A DNA stretch of 40,366 nt from JOPF133 sp052144935 (GTDB taxonomy: Bacteria > Acidobacteriota > Terriglobia > Bryobacterales > Bryobacteraceae): assembly GCA_052144935.1 (NCBI GenBank), contig JBKQPR010000091.1:1-40366 (forward strand), in the 5' to 3' direction. Positions 33,182 through 40,366 of this stretch are shown one piece after another. The position numbers and the translations under genes are program-made. Below the pieces are notes generated by a model, which saw only the letters and a list, made by a program, of their open reading frames with translations, searched no databases and had not been told where the DNA came from. Each line of letters starts with the position of its first letter. The stretch's first letter is position 1.

Positions 33182-33484
33182 TTCAAACAACGTATCTGGG
33201 CCAGTTCGCGCCAGGCAAGTCCCCCTGTGCAGCGCGGCAATGTCAGTCTGACGAACCTTCAACTGCAACATTTTCAAGATCCGGGCAGTTGTTGGAGTCT
33301 TGGCCGACCTGCTCTCCCCGGCCGGGTGGTCGTGTTTGCTCAAAGGATTTGGCGTTCGATTTCTGGGGCAGTCCAGGATGTGGCTGGGCCTTCGCGCCCC
33401 GTAGCAGCTGGCTTAATTCTCCTTGGCACTAGGTTCGACACACCGGACCTTCGGTCCGGAATCAACCTGTAGGAGCGATTCACA
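33182..33484. other. Upstream region of the Gfo/Idh-PHP-ThuA unit
   Basis: No gene is visible in these 303 bases. Near the downstream end a perfect 7-bp stem, CCGGACC (33443-33449) with GGTCCGG (33453-33459), surrounds a TTC triloop and lies 11 bases before the ribosome site AGGAG (33471-33475). No convincing promoter was recognised. Confidence 0.5.
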
Positions 33485-34789
33485 ATGGAAAACAGACGCA
33501 CATTTCTGAAGGCTTCCGCGGCTGCGGCAGCAATATCGCGCTCCGTTCTCGGAGCGAACGACAGGATTCAGATGGGGCTGATTGGCTGTGGGACTCGCGG
33601 CACAATGGTCTCAAGATTTCACCTCCGAAATAAAGACTGCGTATTCGTGGCCGCTTGCGATGTGGCCAAGACCAGGCTCGACGCGGCCATCCCGCGGCTG
33701 AGTGAGCAGGGCGGGGGCGCCAAGGTGGATGCCTATGGCGACTACCGGCGCATCCTCGAGCGCAAAGACATCGACGCCGTGCTGGTGACCACCCCGGATC
33801 ATTGGCACAGCCCCATCACCGTGGAGGCATGCGCTGCTGGCAAAGACGTCTACGTCGAGAAACCGATTTCCAACGGCTTGGAACCTGCACAGAGAATGGT
33901 GGCGGCTGCCCGCCAGTACAATCGTGTGGTGCAGATGGGCGTCCAGCAACGCCAGGGAGAGGCCTTCAAAGAAGCAGCCAAGCTGGTGCAGGATGGTCTG
34001 CTGGGCAAAGTAACTCATGTGCAGTTGCTGTATGAAGGAGGATACGCCCGCACGGCCGAGCCGAACCAGGATGCTCCGGCGGATCTGGATTGGGAGATGT
34101 TCCAAGGCCCGGCGCCGCGCCACCCCTATCGGCCGAGCCGGCAGCGCTCCTGGCGCGCTTACTATGATTACGGCGGGGGCCTGGTCACCGACTGGGGCGT
34201 TCACCTTGCCGATGTCGCGCATATGTACATGAAGCAGGATTTGGGCGGGCCCATCCTGACCAGCGCCGCGGGGCAGCACGTAACTGTCTACGACCCGCAA
34301 CACGAACAGATTCCGCAGGCGTTCAACATCAGTTGGCAATACGCCGACTTCATCATGACGTTTACCAACGCGGTTCTGCCCAACCAGGACTTCCCCTTCC
34401 ACGGCACCTATTTCTTCGGCGCGAAGGGATGCCTGATGGTGAACCGCTCCGGTTTTATCATCCGCCCCACGCCAAGGCGGACGCCTCCGCCTCCCACTGC
34501 GCAGACTGCCCGCGCCGGTGCTGCGGCACAACAAGGGTTTGGCCGCGCGGCGGAGGACCTCGGGCCTCCCATCGAAGCCCGCGTCCGGCCGTTCGCTGAA
34601 AATTACACCGATGATCCGGATACCATCGCACACGCCCGCAATTTCCTCGATTGCGTGAAATCCCGGCAGAAACCGGTGGGCGATATCGAGATCGGATTCC
34701 ACTCTTCGCTTCCGTGTCTGCTGGGGGTTATCGCAATCCAGCAGGGCCGCACCATTGCCTGGGATGGGAACTCGGCGAAAGCGGTTTAA
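33485..34789 (+). CDS. Tat-exported Gfo/Idh/MocA-family oxidoreductase
   Basis: A 434-residue protein with a clear twin-arginine leader (NRRTFLKASAAAAAISRSVL). The Rossmann fold begins MGLIGCGTRG and the family motif with the catalytic lysine is YVEKPIS, preceded by VTTPDHWHSP. The C-terminal domain has YYDYGGGLVTDWGVHLADVA. A Pro/Ala-rich low-complexity insert (around 34460-34570) resembles the one in the other Gfo/Idh protein of this window. The expected role is oxidation or reduction of a sugar-like substrate in the periplasm. AGGAG at 33471-33475 supports ATG 33485. The PHP-like gene starts 33 bases after its stop, and a ThuA-like gene follows, forming a probable operon for modified-sugar breakdown. 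Confidence 0.92.
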   Translation: MENRRTFLKASAAAAAISRSVLGANDRIQMGLIGCGTRGTMVSRFHLRNKDCVFVAACDVAKTRLDAAIPRLSEQGGGAKVDAYGDYRRILERKDIDAVLVTTPDHWHSPITVEACAAGKDVYVEKPISNGLEPAQRMVAAARQYNRVVQMGVQQRQGEAFKEAAKLVQDGLLGKVTHVQLLYEGGYARTAEPNQDAPADLDWEMFQGPAPRHPYRPSRQRSWRAYYDYGGGLVTDWGVHLADVAHMYMKQDLGGPILTSAAGQHVTVYDPQHEQIPQAFNISWQYADFIMTFTNAVLPNQDFPFHGTYFFGAKGCLMVNRSGFIIRPTPRRTPPPPTAQTARAGAAAQQGFGRAAEDLGPPIEARVRPFAENYTDDPDTIAHARNFLDCVKSRQKPVGDIEIGFHSSLPCLLGVIAIQQGRTIAWDGNSAKAV

Positions 34790-34822
34790 TCCGGGCGTTC
34801 AGCCTGCCGCAAGGAAGGCCTC

Positions 34823-35683
34823 ATGAACTCTGCATCGCGACGTGAATTCCTGGGGGGCGCGGCTGCCATGTTACTGGCGGCCGGCCCCGTTTCCGGACAA
34901 GCTCAATCGGATTCTTTCGGGTTGGGTTTTCCGATCGTCGATTACCATGTGCACCTCAACACCCTGACGCTCGATGAAATAGCCGCCGGCTCGAAGGAGC
35001 GCGGCGTGAAGTACGGTGTCGCGGAGCATGCCGGCACGAAAGAAAACGACTATCCAAGAGTTTTGAAGAACGACGCCGAGATTCAGGCGTGGATCGCCCA
35101 ACTCGACCCCTATCCGGTATATAAGGGCGTGCAGGCGGAGTGGATCGATTGGATGCCCTGCTTCTCCAAAGAGGTCTTCGCCCAGCTCGATTATGTTCTC
35201 ACTGACGCCATGACGGTTCGCGACGCCAACGGCAATCGTCAGAAGGCCTTCACCGGTGGATACGATCCTGGCAACGACGAAGAAGCCTTCATGAAGATGT
35301 ATGTCGATTGGATGGTGGAGATCTGCGAGCGCGAACCGCTGGATATCTTCGCGCATCCTACGTGGATTCCGCGCAAGTTCAACGCCGACGTTGAAAAACT
35401 ATGGACCGAGGAGCGCATGCGGAGATTCGCGCGCGCCTTGAAGGTCAACGGCATCGCCTGCGAAATCGACTGCGGAATGCACTTGCCAAGCCTGGCGTTC
35501 CTGAAGATCGCCAAAGACGAAGGCGCGAAGTTTTCGTTCGGCTCCAACGGCAATGGTCCCAAGGCCGACATCAACTTCAGCGTCAATTTGGCCAAGCAGT
35601 TGGACCTGAAAGCCGGAGATATGTTCGCCCCGGCGCCTTATGGACGTAAGCCCATCCAGGTTCGCACGAAACTGAGGGTTTGA
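34823..35683 (+). CDS. Tat-exported PHP-domain-like metal hydrolase
   Basis: A 286-residue protein with a twin-arginine leader (SRREFLGGAAAMLLAAGPVS). The mature part begins with FPIVDYHVHLNTLTLDEIAA, whose H-x-H is the first metal site of PHP (polymerase and histidinol phosphatase-like) domains. Further metal ligands fit the EHAG segment near residue 68, and FAHPTW near 170. These domains hydrolyse phosphate or related esters using two or three metal ions. An amidohydrolase-like role is the alternative. AAGGAAGG before the ATG supports the start. It lies between the Gfo/Idh and ThuA-like genes, so a role in processing the same sugar-like substrate is inferred. Its true substrate is unknown. 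Confidence 0.78.
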   Translation: MNSASRREFLGGAAAMLLAAGPVSGQAQSDSFGLGFPIVDYHVHLNTLTLDEIAAGSKERGVKYGVAEHAGTKENDYPRVLKNDAEIQAWIAQLDPYPVYKGVQAEWIDWMPCFSKEVFAQLDYVLTDAMTVRDANGNRQKAFTGGYDPGNDEEAFMKMYVDWMVEICEREPLDIFAHPTWIPRKFNADVEKLWTEERMRRFARALKVNGIACEIDCGMHLPSLAFLKIAKDEGAKFSFGSNGNGPKADINFSVNLAKQLDLKAGDMFAPAPYGRKPIQVRTKLRV

Positions 35684-35745
35684 TCGCCGCGGCGGTAGCT
35701 CAGCGCGGCGCATGGTTCTATAGTTTATTCACGCAGGAGGCAATA

Positions 35746-37098
35746 ATGGAACTCCGTAGTTCTCGAACCGCCTGGTTGGCGGTGTTTCTCGTTCCGATGG
35801 CGGCTTTCGCACAAGGCGGCCGCGGCGGTGTCGGAGGCGCGGTGTTCACCGCTCTCGACTCGAATAAGGACGGCGCGGTGACGCGCCAGGAAATGAAAGC
35901 GGCGTTCGACCAATGGTTCGCCGCTGCCGATAGCGCGCACAGCGGCGTTATCACCGTGGAGCAACTGACGGCCGCGTTGAATACCGCGATGCCGCCGGCT
36001 CCACTCCCGGCGGGTTTCAACGCGCGCGGCCCGCAGAATCAGATCCCGAAGCAATCGGATGTAGACGCCATGATGGCGGTCTTCCCGAAGACTGCACCGG
36101 CGAAGCCGGCACACCCTCGCAAAGTGCTGGTGTTGTGCACGGCGAAGGGATTCGTGCATTCCTCGATTCCGCTGGCGGCGAAGATGGTGGAGCAACTCGG
36201 CGTGAAGACGGGCGCATGGTCGACCACCATCACCTACGATTCGGCCGACATCAACGCCGCGAATCTCAAGCAGTACGATTTGCTGTTTCTCGACAGCACC
36301 ACCGGGCTGTTCCTGGACGATCCGAATGATGCGGCGGCAACCGCGGCCCGGCGGCAGGCGCTCCTCGAATTCGTGCGCGGCGGCAAGGGACTGGCGGGCA
36401 TCCATGCGGCGACGGACTCGTACCATGGCGCTCCGGCGGGAACCCCGGGCGGCGGACGTGGTGGCAACCCGTATCTCGCGTCGCAAATGATCACGCAGGC
36501 GTGCCCCAATCACGACGGGAAGATGACGCTCGCTGAGTTTGACGCGCTGGCCGACACCTGGTTCGCCAAACTCGACACCGCCAACGCGGGGAAGGTCGCA
36601 CAGGCAGATTTCAACGCGCGGTTCGCCACCGTGATGTCGGCGGCGCCGCAGATTAACCAGCCGCTGTGGCCGGAGTTCAATCACATGATCGCCGGGTATT
36701 TTAAGTTTCACTGGGTGTATCCGCAGTTGATCACGGTGAAGATCGACGACCCCAAGAGCCCGCTGACGGCGATGTTCCACGGCCAGGAATACCAGATTCA
36801 CGACGAAACCTACACTTTCGCGCAGGACTCGTTCTCACGCAAGAACGTACACGTGCTCACGAGCATTGACTACGCCAAGATGAGCGACGAGGACAAAGCG
36901 AAAGAGACGAACAAGCGCACCGATGGCGATTACGCGTTGAGTTACATCCGCCGCGAGGGTCGTGGCCGGGTGTTTTACGAGGCGCACGGGCACGACGAGT
37001 CGGTCTACGCGATCGGGCCATTCCTGGAGCACATGCTGGCGGGGATTCAGTATGCGCTCGGGGATTTGAAGGCGGACGACAGTCCGAGCGCGAAGTAG
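35746..37098 (+). CDS. Exported ThuA-like protein with EF-hand insert
   Basis: A 450-residue protein. After a signal peptide (TAWLAVFLVPMAAFAQ) comes an EF-hand pair at about 35-85, with DSNKDGAVTRQE as a good calcium loop. A ThuA-like (trehalose-utilisation, class I glutamine-amidotransferase-like) domain begins near 125 (KVLVLCTAKGFVHSSIPLAA) and includes GGKGLAGIHAATDSYH. It is interrupted at about 253-300 by a second EF-hand-like pair (PNHDGKMTLAEF and DTANAGKVAQADF), and resumes at about 301 to 440 (FHWVYPQLITVKIDD, RGRVFYEAHGHDESVY). ThuA-like proteins help use trehalose-type or 3-keto sugars, but the reaction is unproven. AGGAGG at 35735-35740 supports ATG 35746; the frame opens earlier at 35680 without a signal. 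A perfect palindrome ends the unit. Confidence 0.88.
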   Translation: MELRSSRTAWLAVFLVPMAAFAQGGRGGVGGAVFTALDSNKDGAVTRQEMKAAFDQWFAAADSAHSGVITVEQLTAALNTAMPPAPLPAGFNARGPQNQIPKQSDVDAMMAVFPKTAPAKPAHPRKVLVLCTAKGFVHSSIPLAAKMVEQLGVKTGAWSTTITYDSADINAANLKQYDLLFLDSTTGLFLDDPNDAAATAARRQALLEFVRGGKGLAGIHAATDSYHGAPAGTPGGGRGGNPYLASQMITQACPNHDGKMTLAEFDALADTWFAKLDTANAGKVAQADFNARFATVMSAAPQINQPLWPEFNHMIAGYFKFHWVYPQLITVKIDDPKSPLTAMFHGQEYQIHDETYTFAQDSFSRKNVHVLTSIDYAKMSDEDKAKETNKRTDGDYALSYIRREGRGRVFYEAHGHDESVYAIGPFLEHMLAGIQYALGDLKADDSPSAK

Positions 37099-37101
37099 GG
37101 A

Positions 37102-37129
37102 ATGGCGCCGGGATTAATCCCGGCGCCAT
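37102..37129. terminator. Perfect 28-base palindrome, bidirectional terminator
   Basis: ATGGCGCCGGGATT (37102-37115) is followed at once by its exact reverse complement (37116-37129). It lies between the convergent ThuA-like gene (ends 37098) and the carboxylesterase gene (ends 37142) and would form a hairpin in transcripts from both sides. No long T run is present. Confidence 0.7.
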
Positions 37130-37141
37130 CTCGTGGAACGT

Positions 37142-38821
37142 TTAAGTCATCACCGGGAGGGCTTTTCTGGCCTCCCGGTCCGGGTCATCCTTGGCCTCGC
37201 AGGTATCATCGAGAACCATGGTTTCACCCTTGGCTGAGGAATACTTGGGCCAGTTAGGTAGCCCGCCGCCATTGGGATCGCCCGTCTTCATGAATTGCAG
37301 CAAACCGCCGGCCATCTTGGCCGACAAGGCCTTTGGTCTCGGGCCGCCGCCACTGTGAGTCAGCATCAGGTCTGTGTTGTAGAACCAGAACGAGATATCG
37401 ACGCAGTGGAACGCGCGCATACGGTTGTCGAATAAGGGAGGCTGCCAAGTGAACCAATCGACAAACACCGGGGCGGCCTGTTTCGATTTCACATCCGCCA
37501 GCGCCACCACGCCTTGTCTGTTGCTGCTGGCAAGGGACCAGATTTCGACCGGCTTCTTGCCCGGGAACGCCTTCGCATAGGAATCGACGATATCCTTCGC
37601 CTTGTCGCCGAAGCCTACACCGAAGCCCGCCCGCTCCTTGAGCTTATCTACCACCCCGTCCATGGTGATCGATTCCAGCGAGGCATCATTCCAGCTCGGC
37701 GACTGCTCGTTCATAACCGAACTGATGATCATTGGCACATCGGCCGCCGTGGGTGCAGCCTCGGGGTCGTAGGGATGCTGGGGCAGAATCTTGCCGTCCA
37801 CTACCGGACCGAATCCACGCGTCAGGCCGCCCCCAGGCCCTGCTTCCTTTGCCACGGCCTCTTGCGCTTGCGTCGCAATGGCGTAGAAGTCTTTCCAGGG
37901 CATGGCCTGCAGCTTATCCAACTGGCTGGGGCTCAACTTGGCTTCTTTCAGCACCGCAGCGCCCAGTTTTTCGGAATAAGCCTTCTCTCCCGACCTCCGG
38001 GATGCGCCGCTCAATACCACGGCTTTGTGGAACAATCCCTTGGCGGAAGGCATCGCAGTGAGGTTGCAGACTTTGGCGCCGCCTCCTGACTGTCCCATGA
38101 TGGTGACGTTCCCCGGATCGCCGCCAAAGTTGGCAATGTTGTCGCGAACCCACTCAAGAGCGGCGACAATGTCCAGCATGCCTACGTTCCCGGATGCAGC
38201 GAACTTTTCTCCGCCCACGCCGGCAAGATTGCAGAACCCCAGAGGACCCAGCCGGTGATTGATGGAACAAAAAACGACGTTACCCAACCGGGCGAAGTTC
38301 TCGCCGTTGTAACCATCCTGTTCGATCCCATTCCCGGCCGTGAACCCGCCGCCATGGATCCAGAACATGACCGGTCTTTTCTGACCGTCGTTGATGGCCG
38401 GCGTGAAGACGTTGATCCGGAGACAATCCTCGTTTACGTCGTAATAGTTCCAATGATCCCGGAACGAACCGTATTTATTGGCATAGCGGTCATCCATGTG
38501 CTGAGGCGCCGAATTGCCCCACCAGAGCGCCGGGTACACATCCGTCCAGGGGTTGGGTTTCTGGGGAGGCATGAAACGATTTGCCCCGGCGGTATCCGCG
38601 CCATAAGGCATTCCGAGGAAGTAATTGATGCCCCGGAGCACGTATCCTCTGACCTTTCCGTACTGCGTATTCACTACCGCGATATTCTCGCCGACCTGCA
38701 GAACCGGCCCAGTCGAGCCTTCCGCCTGAGAACATCCCGTGGACGTTGCCGATGCACCGATGGCAATTCCGGACGCACCCGTCCCTATTGCCTCCATGAA
38801 TTGTCGTCTGTTTACTTTCAT
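37142..38821 (-). CDS. Type-B carboxylesterase, Tat-exported
   Basis: A 559-residue esterase of the carboxylesterase type B (alpha/beta hydrolase) family, which cleaves carboxylic ester bonds. It has a twin-arginine leader (NRRQFMEAIGTGASGIAIGA) with a cysteine at C30 that could make it a lipoprotein. The family signature EDCLRINV is at 131-138, the oxyanion loop HGGGF at 156-160 and the nucleophile S245 in MGQSGGGAK. The remaining triad residues are plausible around NEQS and FHCVDISFWF, the latter in place of the usual HGxD/E. It would act in the periplasm, perhaps removing acetyl or feruloyl groups from plant polysaccharides, a role suggested by the neighbouring glycosidases but not shown by sequence. 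The ATG is at 38819-38821, divergent from the DUF362 gene. Confidence 0.93.
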   Translation of the reverse strand: MKVNRRQFMEAIGTGASGIAIGASATSTGCSQAEGSTGPVLQVGENIAVVNTQYGKVRGYVLRGINYFLGMPYGADTAGANRFMPPQKPNPWTDVYPALWWGNSAPQHMDDRYANKYGSFRDHWNYYDVNEDCLRINVFTPAINDGQKRPVMFWIHGGGFTAGNGIEQDGYNGENFARLGNVVFCSINHRLGPLGFCNLAGVGGEKFAASGNVGMLDIVAALEWVRDNIANFGGDPGNVTIMGQSGGGAKVCNLTAMPSAKGLFHKAVVLSGASRRSGEKAYSEKLGAAVLKEAKLSPSQLDKLQAMPWKDFYAIATQAQEAVAKEAGPGGGLTRGFGPVVDGKILPQHPYDPEAAPTAADVPMIISSVMNEQSPSWNDASLESITMDGVVDKLKERAGFGVGFGDKAKDIVDSYAKAFPGKKPVEIWSLASSNRQGVVALADVKSKQAAPVFVDWFTWQPPLFDNRMRAFHCVDISFWFYNTDLMLTHSGGGPRPKALSAKMAGGLLQFMKTGDPNGGGLPNWPKYSSAKGETMVLDDTCEAKDDPDREARKALPVMT

Positions 38822-38921
38822 AGTTCCAGGCCCCTTTCTCTGTTGTGAGGCCGGAATTCCACGCTTTGGCGATCCGGCCCGAAATCAGTATACATCTACA
38901 CCCATCCGCGCGTAACCGAGC

Positions 38922-38958
38922 GTTTTACCAAGTGTTTTACCAAGATTTCTTAAATCTT
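38922..38958. promoter_or_regulatory. Tandem and inverted repeats between divergent genes
   Basis: GTTTTACCAAG is repeated at 38922-38932 and 38934-38944 with a 12-base period. It overlaps an inverted repeat, AAGATTT (38942-38948) with AAATCTT (38952-38958) around CTT. Both lie between the divergent carboxylesterase and DUF362 genes and may bind a regulator. A weak promoter (TTGAAC 38964-38969, 16-base gap, TTATTC) follows. Confidence 0.45.
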
Positions 38959-39019
38959 TAGGCTTGAACAAGAGATTCAGATTCGTTATTCTTCTGCTAG
39001 CAGGGGAAAGGAAGACGCT

Positions 39020-40231
39020 GTGTCCGAACACCATTCACGAAGAAGCATCTTTCAATTGGCGGGAATGGCGGCCAGCGCCATCCTCAGCAGCCGGCGCGGG
39101 AATGCGCAAACCCAGCCGGATCTGAACAAACTGCAACCCAATCTGCAGGGCGAGGCGAAACAGAGGCCTCGCATGATTACTCCTCACCCCGATCCGTTCC
39201 CGGTGCTGGAGACGCGACCCGCGGTCGGGCTCGTCCACGGAGAGGACCGGAGGAAGAACGCTTACCAGGCGTTGGTGGCGATCGACGACCAGATCCGGCC
39301 CAAGCTCAAAACCAAGAAGTATGTCCTCATCAAACCGAATAACGTCGGGACGGTAAACCAAACCGGCGTGACGCACGCGGATACCCTCCGAGGAATCCTG
39401 GACTACCTCGCTCCGCGATTCAAAGGCCCGGTGTTGATCGGCGAATCCTCCGCGGGCGAAACCATGCAGGGGTTCGAGAACTTCAAGTACAACGCACTCG
39501 GCGCGGAATATAAGGCACAGAAGATCAGCCTGGTGGACTTCAACCAGGAAGCCAAGTACGTGATCATGCCGCTTCTGGATTTCGATCTGCACGTGGTGCC
39601 GGCGCGCTTGGCAGCACGCTGCTTTGACCCGGACGCCTTCATCATTTCGTCGGCGGTCATGAAGGTACACAATATCGCGGTAGTGAGCCTGGCAGTGAAG
39701 AACATGGTGCTGGGGGCGCCGTTGCATCAGGCGCCGAAAGAAACCGCGCACTGGAGCGACAAACGCCGGTATCACGCGGGTATCCGGCAGAGCCTCTACA
39801 ACATTTATCTGACGGCGCAAAGGATGCAGCCATTCTGGGGCGTCGCCGTCATCGATGGGTTCGAAGGCGTGGAGGGTGCGTTTGGCGCGGGTGGCAGCGT
39901 GGTGCCGTCACGGGTGGCGATCGCTTCGACGGATTTCATATCCGCCGACCGGGTTGGCGCCGAAGTCATGGGCGTGGACGCCAACTGGTTGGGCTGGATG
40001 AAGTATTGCGGCGAAGTCGGCGTTGGGCAATGGGATCTCGGCAAAATCGAGGTTCGGGGAGCGCAAATCGCCGCGGTGCAGAAAAAGTACCGGCTGCACC
40101 CGGACATCGAACTCCAATTGAAATGGATGGGGCCGATGGAAGAACTGCCGCCCAATCTCGGCTGGGTGCGGCCGATTACTCTTGAGCTATGCGCCTGTAC
40201 GGCCGGTGGGGTGAGGGCGGAGGCGCAGTGA
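39020..40231 (+). CDS. DUF362-domain protein with Tat leader
   Basis: A 403-residue protein with a twin-arginine leader (SRRSIFQLAGMAASAILSS). The mature part carries the DUF362 core: YVLIKPNNVG followed by QTGVTHADTLRGILDYL, GPVLIGESSAGET, DAFIISSAVMKVHNIAVVSL and VKNMVLGAP, and the closing VAIASTDFISADRVGAEVMG. The biochemical role of DUF362 proteins is unproven; many are linked with iron-sulphur or redox proteins, but this one has few cysteines and no 4Fe-4S motif. The start is GTG 39020 with AAAGGAAG just upstream. It is divergent from the carboxylesterase, sharing a repeat-rich regulatory region. The stop TGA is at 40229-40231. Confidence 0.85.
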   Translation: MSEHHSRRSIFQLAGMAASAILSSRRGNAQTQPDLNKLQPNLQGEAKQRPRMITPHPDPFPVLETRPAVGLVHGEDRRKNAYQALVAIDDQIRPKLKTKKYVLIKPNNVGTVNQTGVTHADTLRGILDYLAPRFKGPVLIGESSAGETMQGFENFKYNALGAEYKAQKISLVDFNQEAKYVIMPLLDFDLHVVPARLAARCFDPDAFIISSAVMKVHNIAVVSLAVKNMVLGAPLHQAPKETAHWSDKRRYHAGIRQSLYNIYLTAQRMQPFWGVAVIDGFEGVEGAFGAGGSVVPSRVAIASTDFISADRVGAEVMGVDANWLGWMKYCGEVGVGQWDLGKIEVRGAQIAAVQKKYRLHPDIELQLKWMGPMEELPPNLGWVRPITLELCACTAGGVRAEAQ

Positions 40232-40326
40232 ACCATTTGGGGACCCCAAGAACATTGGGGTAAAACAGTAGTTCTGCCAAGATCGCAACTTCGCAGACCG
40301 ACCCCAAGGAGGTCACCCAAATGGTT
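40231..40326 (+). promoter_or_regulatory. Structured leader with alternative pairings around the next gene's start
   Basis: ACCCCAA (40243-40249) pairs with TTGGGGT (40255-40261) around GAACA. The same TTGGGGT can instead pair with a second ACCCCAA (40301-40307) that runs into the ribosome site AAGGAGG (40306-40312). In addition AACCATTTGGG (40231-40241) is exactly complementary to CCCAAATGGTT (40316-40326), which covers the start codon. These are mutually exclusive folds that could control translation. Confidence 0.5.
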
Positions 40327-40366
40327 ACAGACAGAAAAAAGGATAGCCGGAAAACGCCCGGAAAAC
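40321..40366 (+). CDS. 5' end of an unidentified gene (partial)
   Basis: An ATG at 40321 preceded by AAGGAGG (40306-40312, 8-base spacing) opens a frame reading MVTDRKKDSRKTPGK up to the window end. Only 15 residues are visible; they are strongly basic and hydrophilic, so no signal peptide is present. Family unknown. It follows the DUF362 gene by 89 bases on the same strand. Confidence 0.65.
   Translation, partial: MVTDRKKDSRKTPGK

Noticed and set aside
35684..35710. Sequence GGCGGTAGCTCAGCG resembling the D-arm of a tRNA.
   Set aside because: No anticodon arm, T-arm or acceptor pairing follows; the region leads straight into the ThuA-like gene's ribosome site.
1..40366. CRISPR array or complete insertion sequence.
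   Set aside because: No regularly spaced repeats with unique spacers and no intact transposase were found; only repeat pairs and a recombinase remnant are visible.

Overview
This 40.4-kb window looks like chromosomal DNA of a soil Acidobacteriota bacterium of the Candidatus Solibacter / Bryobacterales kind. That placement is inferred from the high GC content, two very large TonB-dependent receptors with a carboxypeptidase-regulatory-like N-terminal domain (Oar-like), several twin-arginine-leader enzymes (Gfo/Idh/MocA, ThuA-like, PHP-like, DUF362), Gly/Pro-rich inserts in exported enzymes, and many small toxin-antitoxin modules between metabolic genes. No rRNA, tRNA, CRISPR array or complete insertion sequence was seen.

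Layout. (1) 0-3.8 kb: the 3' end of an unidentified gene, then a full-length pyruvate carboxylase. (2) 3.8-6.5 kb: a defence/toxin island with a RelE/ParE-like toxin candidate and two small companion reading frames, a VapBC pair on the minus strand, a stretch with two related palindromes, and a DUF433/DUF5615 pair. (3) 6.6-11.8 kb: an exported M14-family metallocarboxypeptidase with a glycine-rich insert, a convergent unknown protein, L-threonine 3-dehydrogenase (tdh) and a small conserved-looking protein. (4) 11.8-16.2 kb: a decay zone. It holds a coupled pair on the minus strand (unknown protein plus a frameshifted PIN-like protein), a block of direct repeats, a TPR-like protein tail, a VCBS/FG-GAP gene broken by a one-base frameshift in an A run, a 5' fragment of serA, and the first copy of a dispersed ~150-bp repeat.

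(5) 16.2-22.4 kb: a tight three-gene glycoside hydrolase operon: GH35/GH42-like with DUF5597, GH3, and GH31. This set resembles the side-chain and backbone exo-enzymes of xyloglucan utilisation loci (beta-galactosidase, beta-glucosidase, alpha-xylosidase). The second copy of the dispersed repeat lies just after it, so the operon is bracketed by direct repeats. (6) 22.4-33.1 kb: a decayed TadG-like gene, a TonB-dependent receptor with a good sigma-70 promoter, a convergent Tat-exported Gfo/Idh/MocA protein, a tyrosine-recombinase C-terminal remnant, and a second TonB-dependent receptor whose Shine-Dalgarno sequence touches a perfect hairpin. (7) 33.1-40.4 kb: a transcription unit of Gfo/Idh/MocA, PHP-like and ThuA-like proteins bounded by strong hairpins, a convergent type-B carboxylesterase, a divergent DUF362 protein, and the first codons of a further gene behind a leader with mutually exclusive pairings.

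Taken together the window reads as a carbohydrate-scavenging region. TonB-dependent receptors would import oligosaccharides, secreted or periplasmic glycosidases trim them, and Tat-exported oxidoreductase, PHP and ThuA-like enzymes and an esterase would process modified sugars. Interspersed toxin-antitoxin modules and gene remnants mark insertion and decay points. Functions are assigned by recognising motifs in the translated sequence; no database search was possible.
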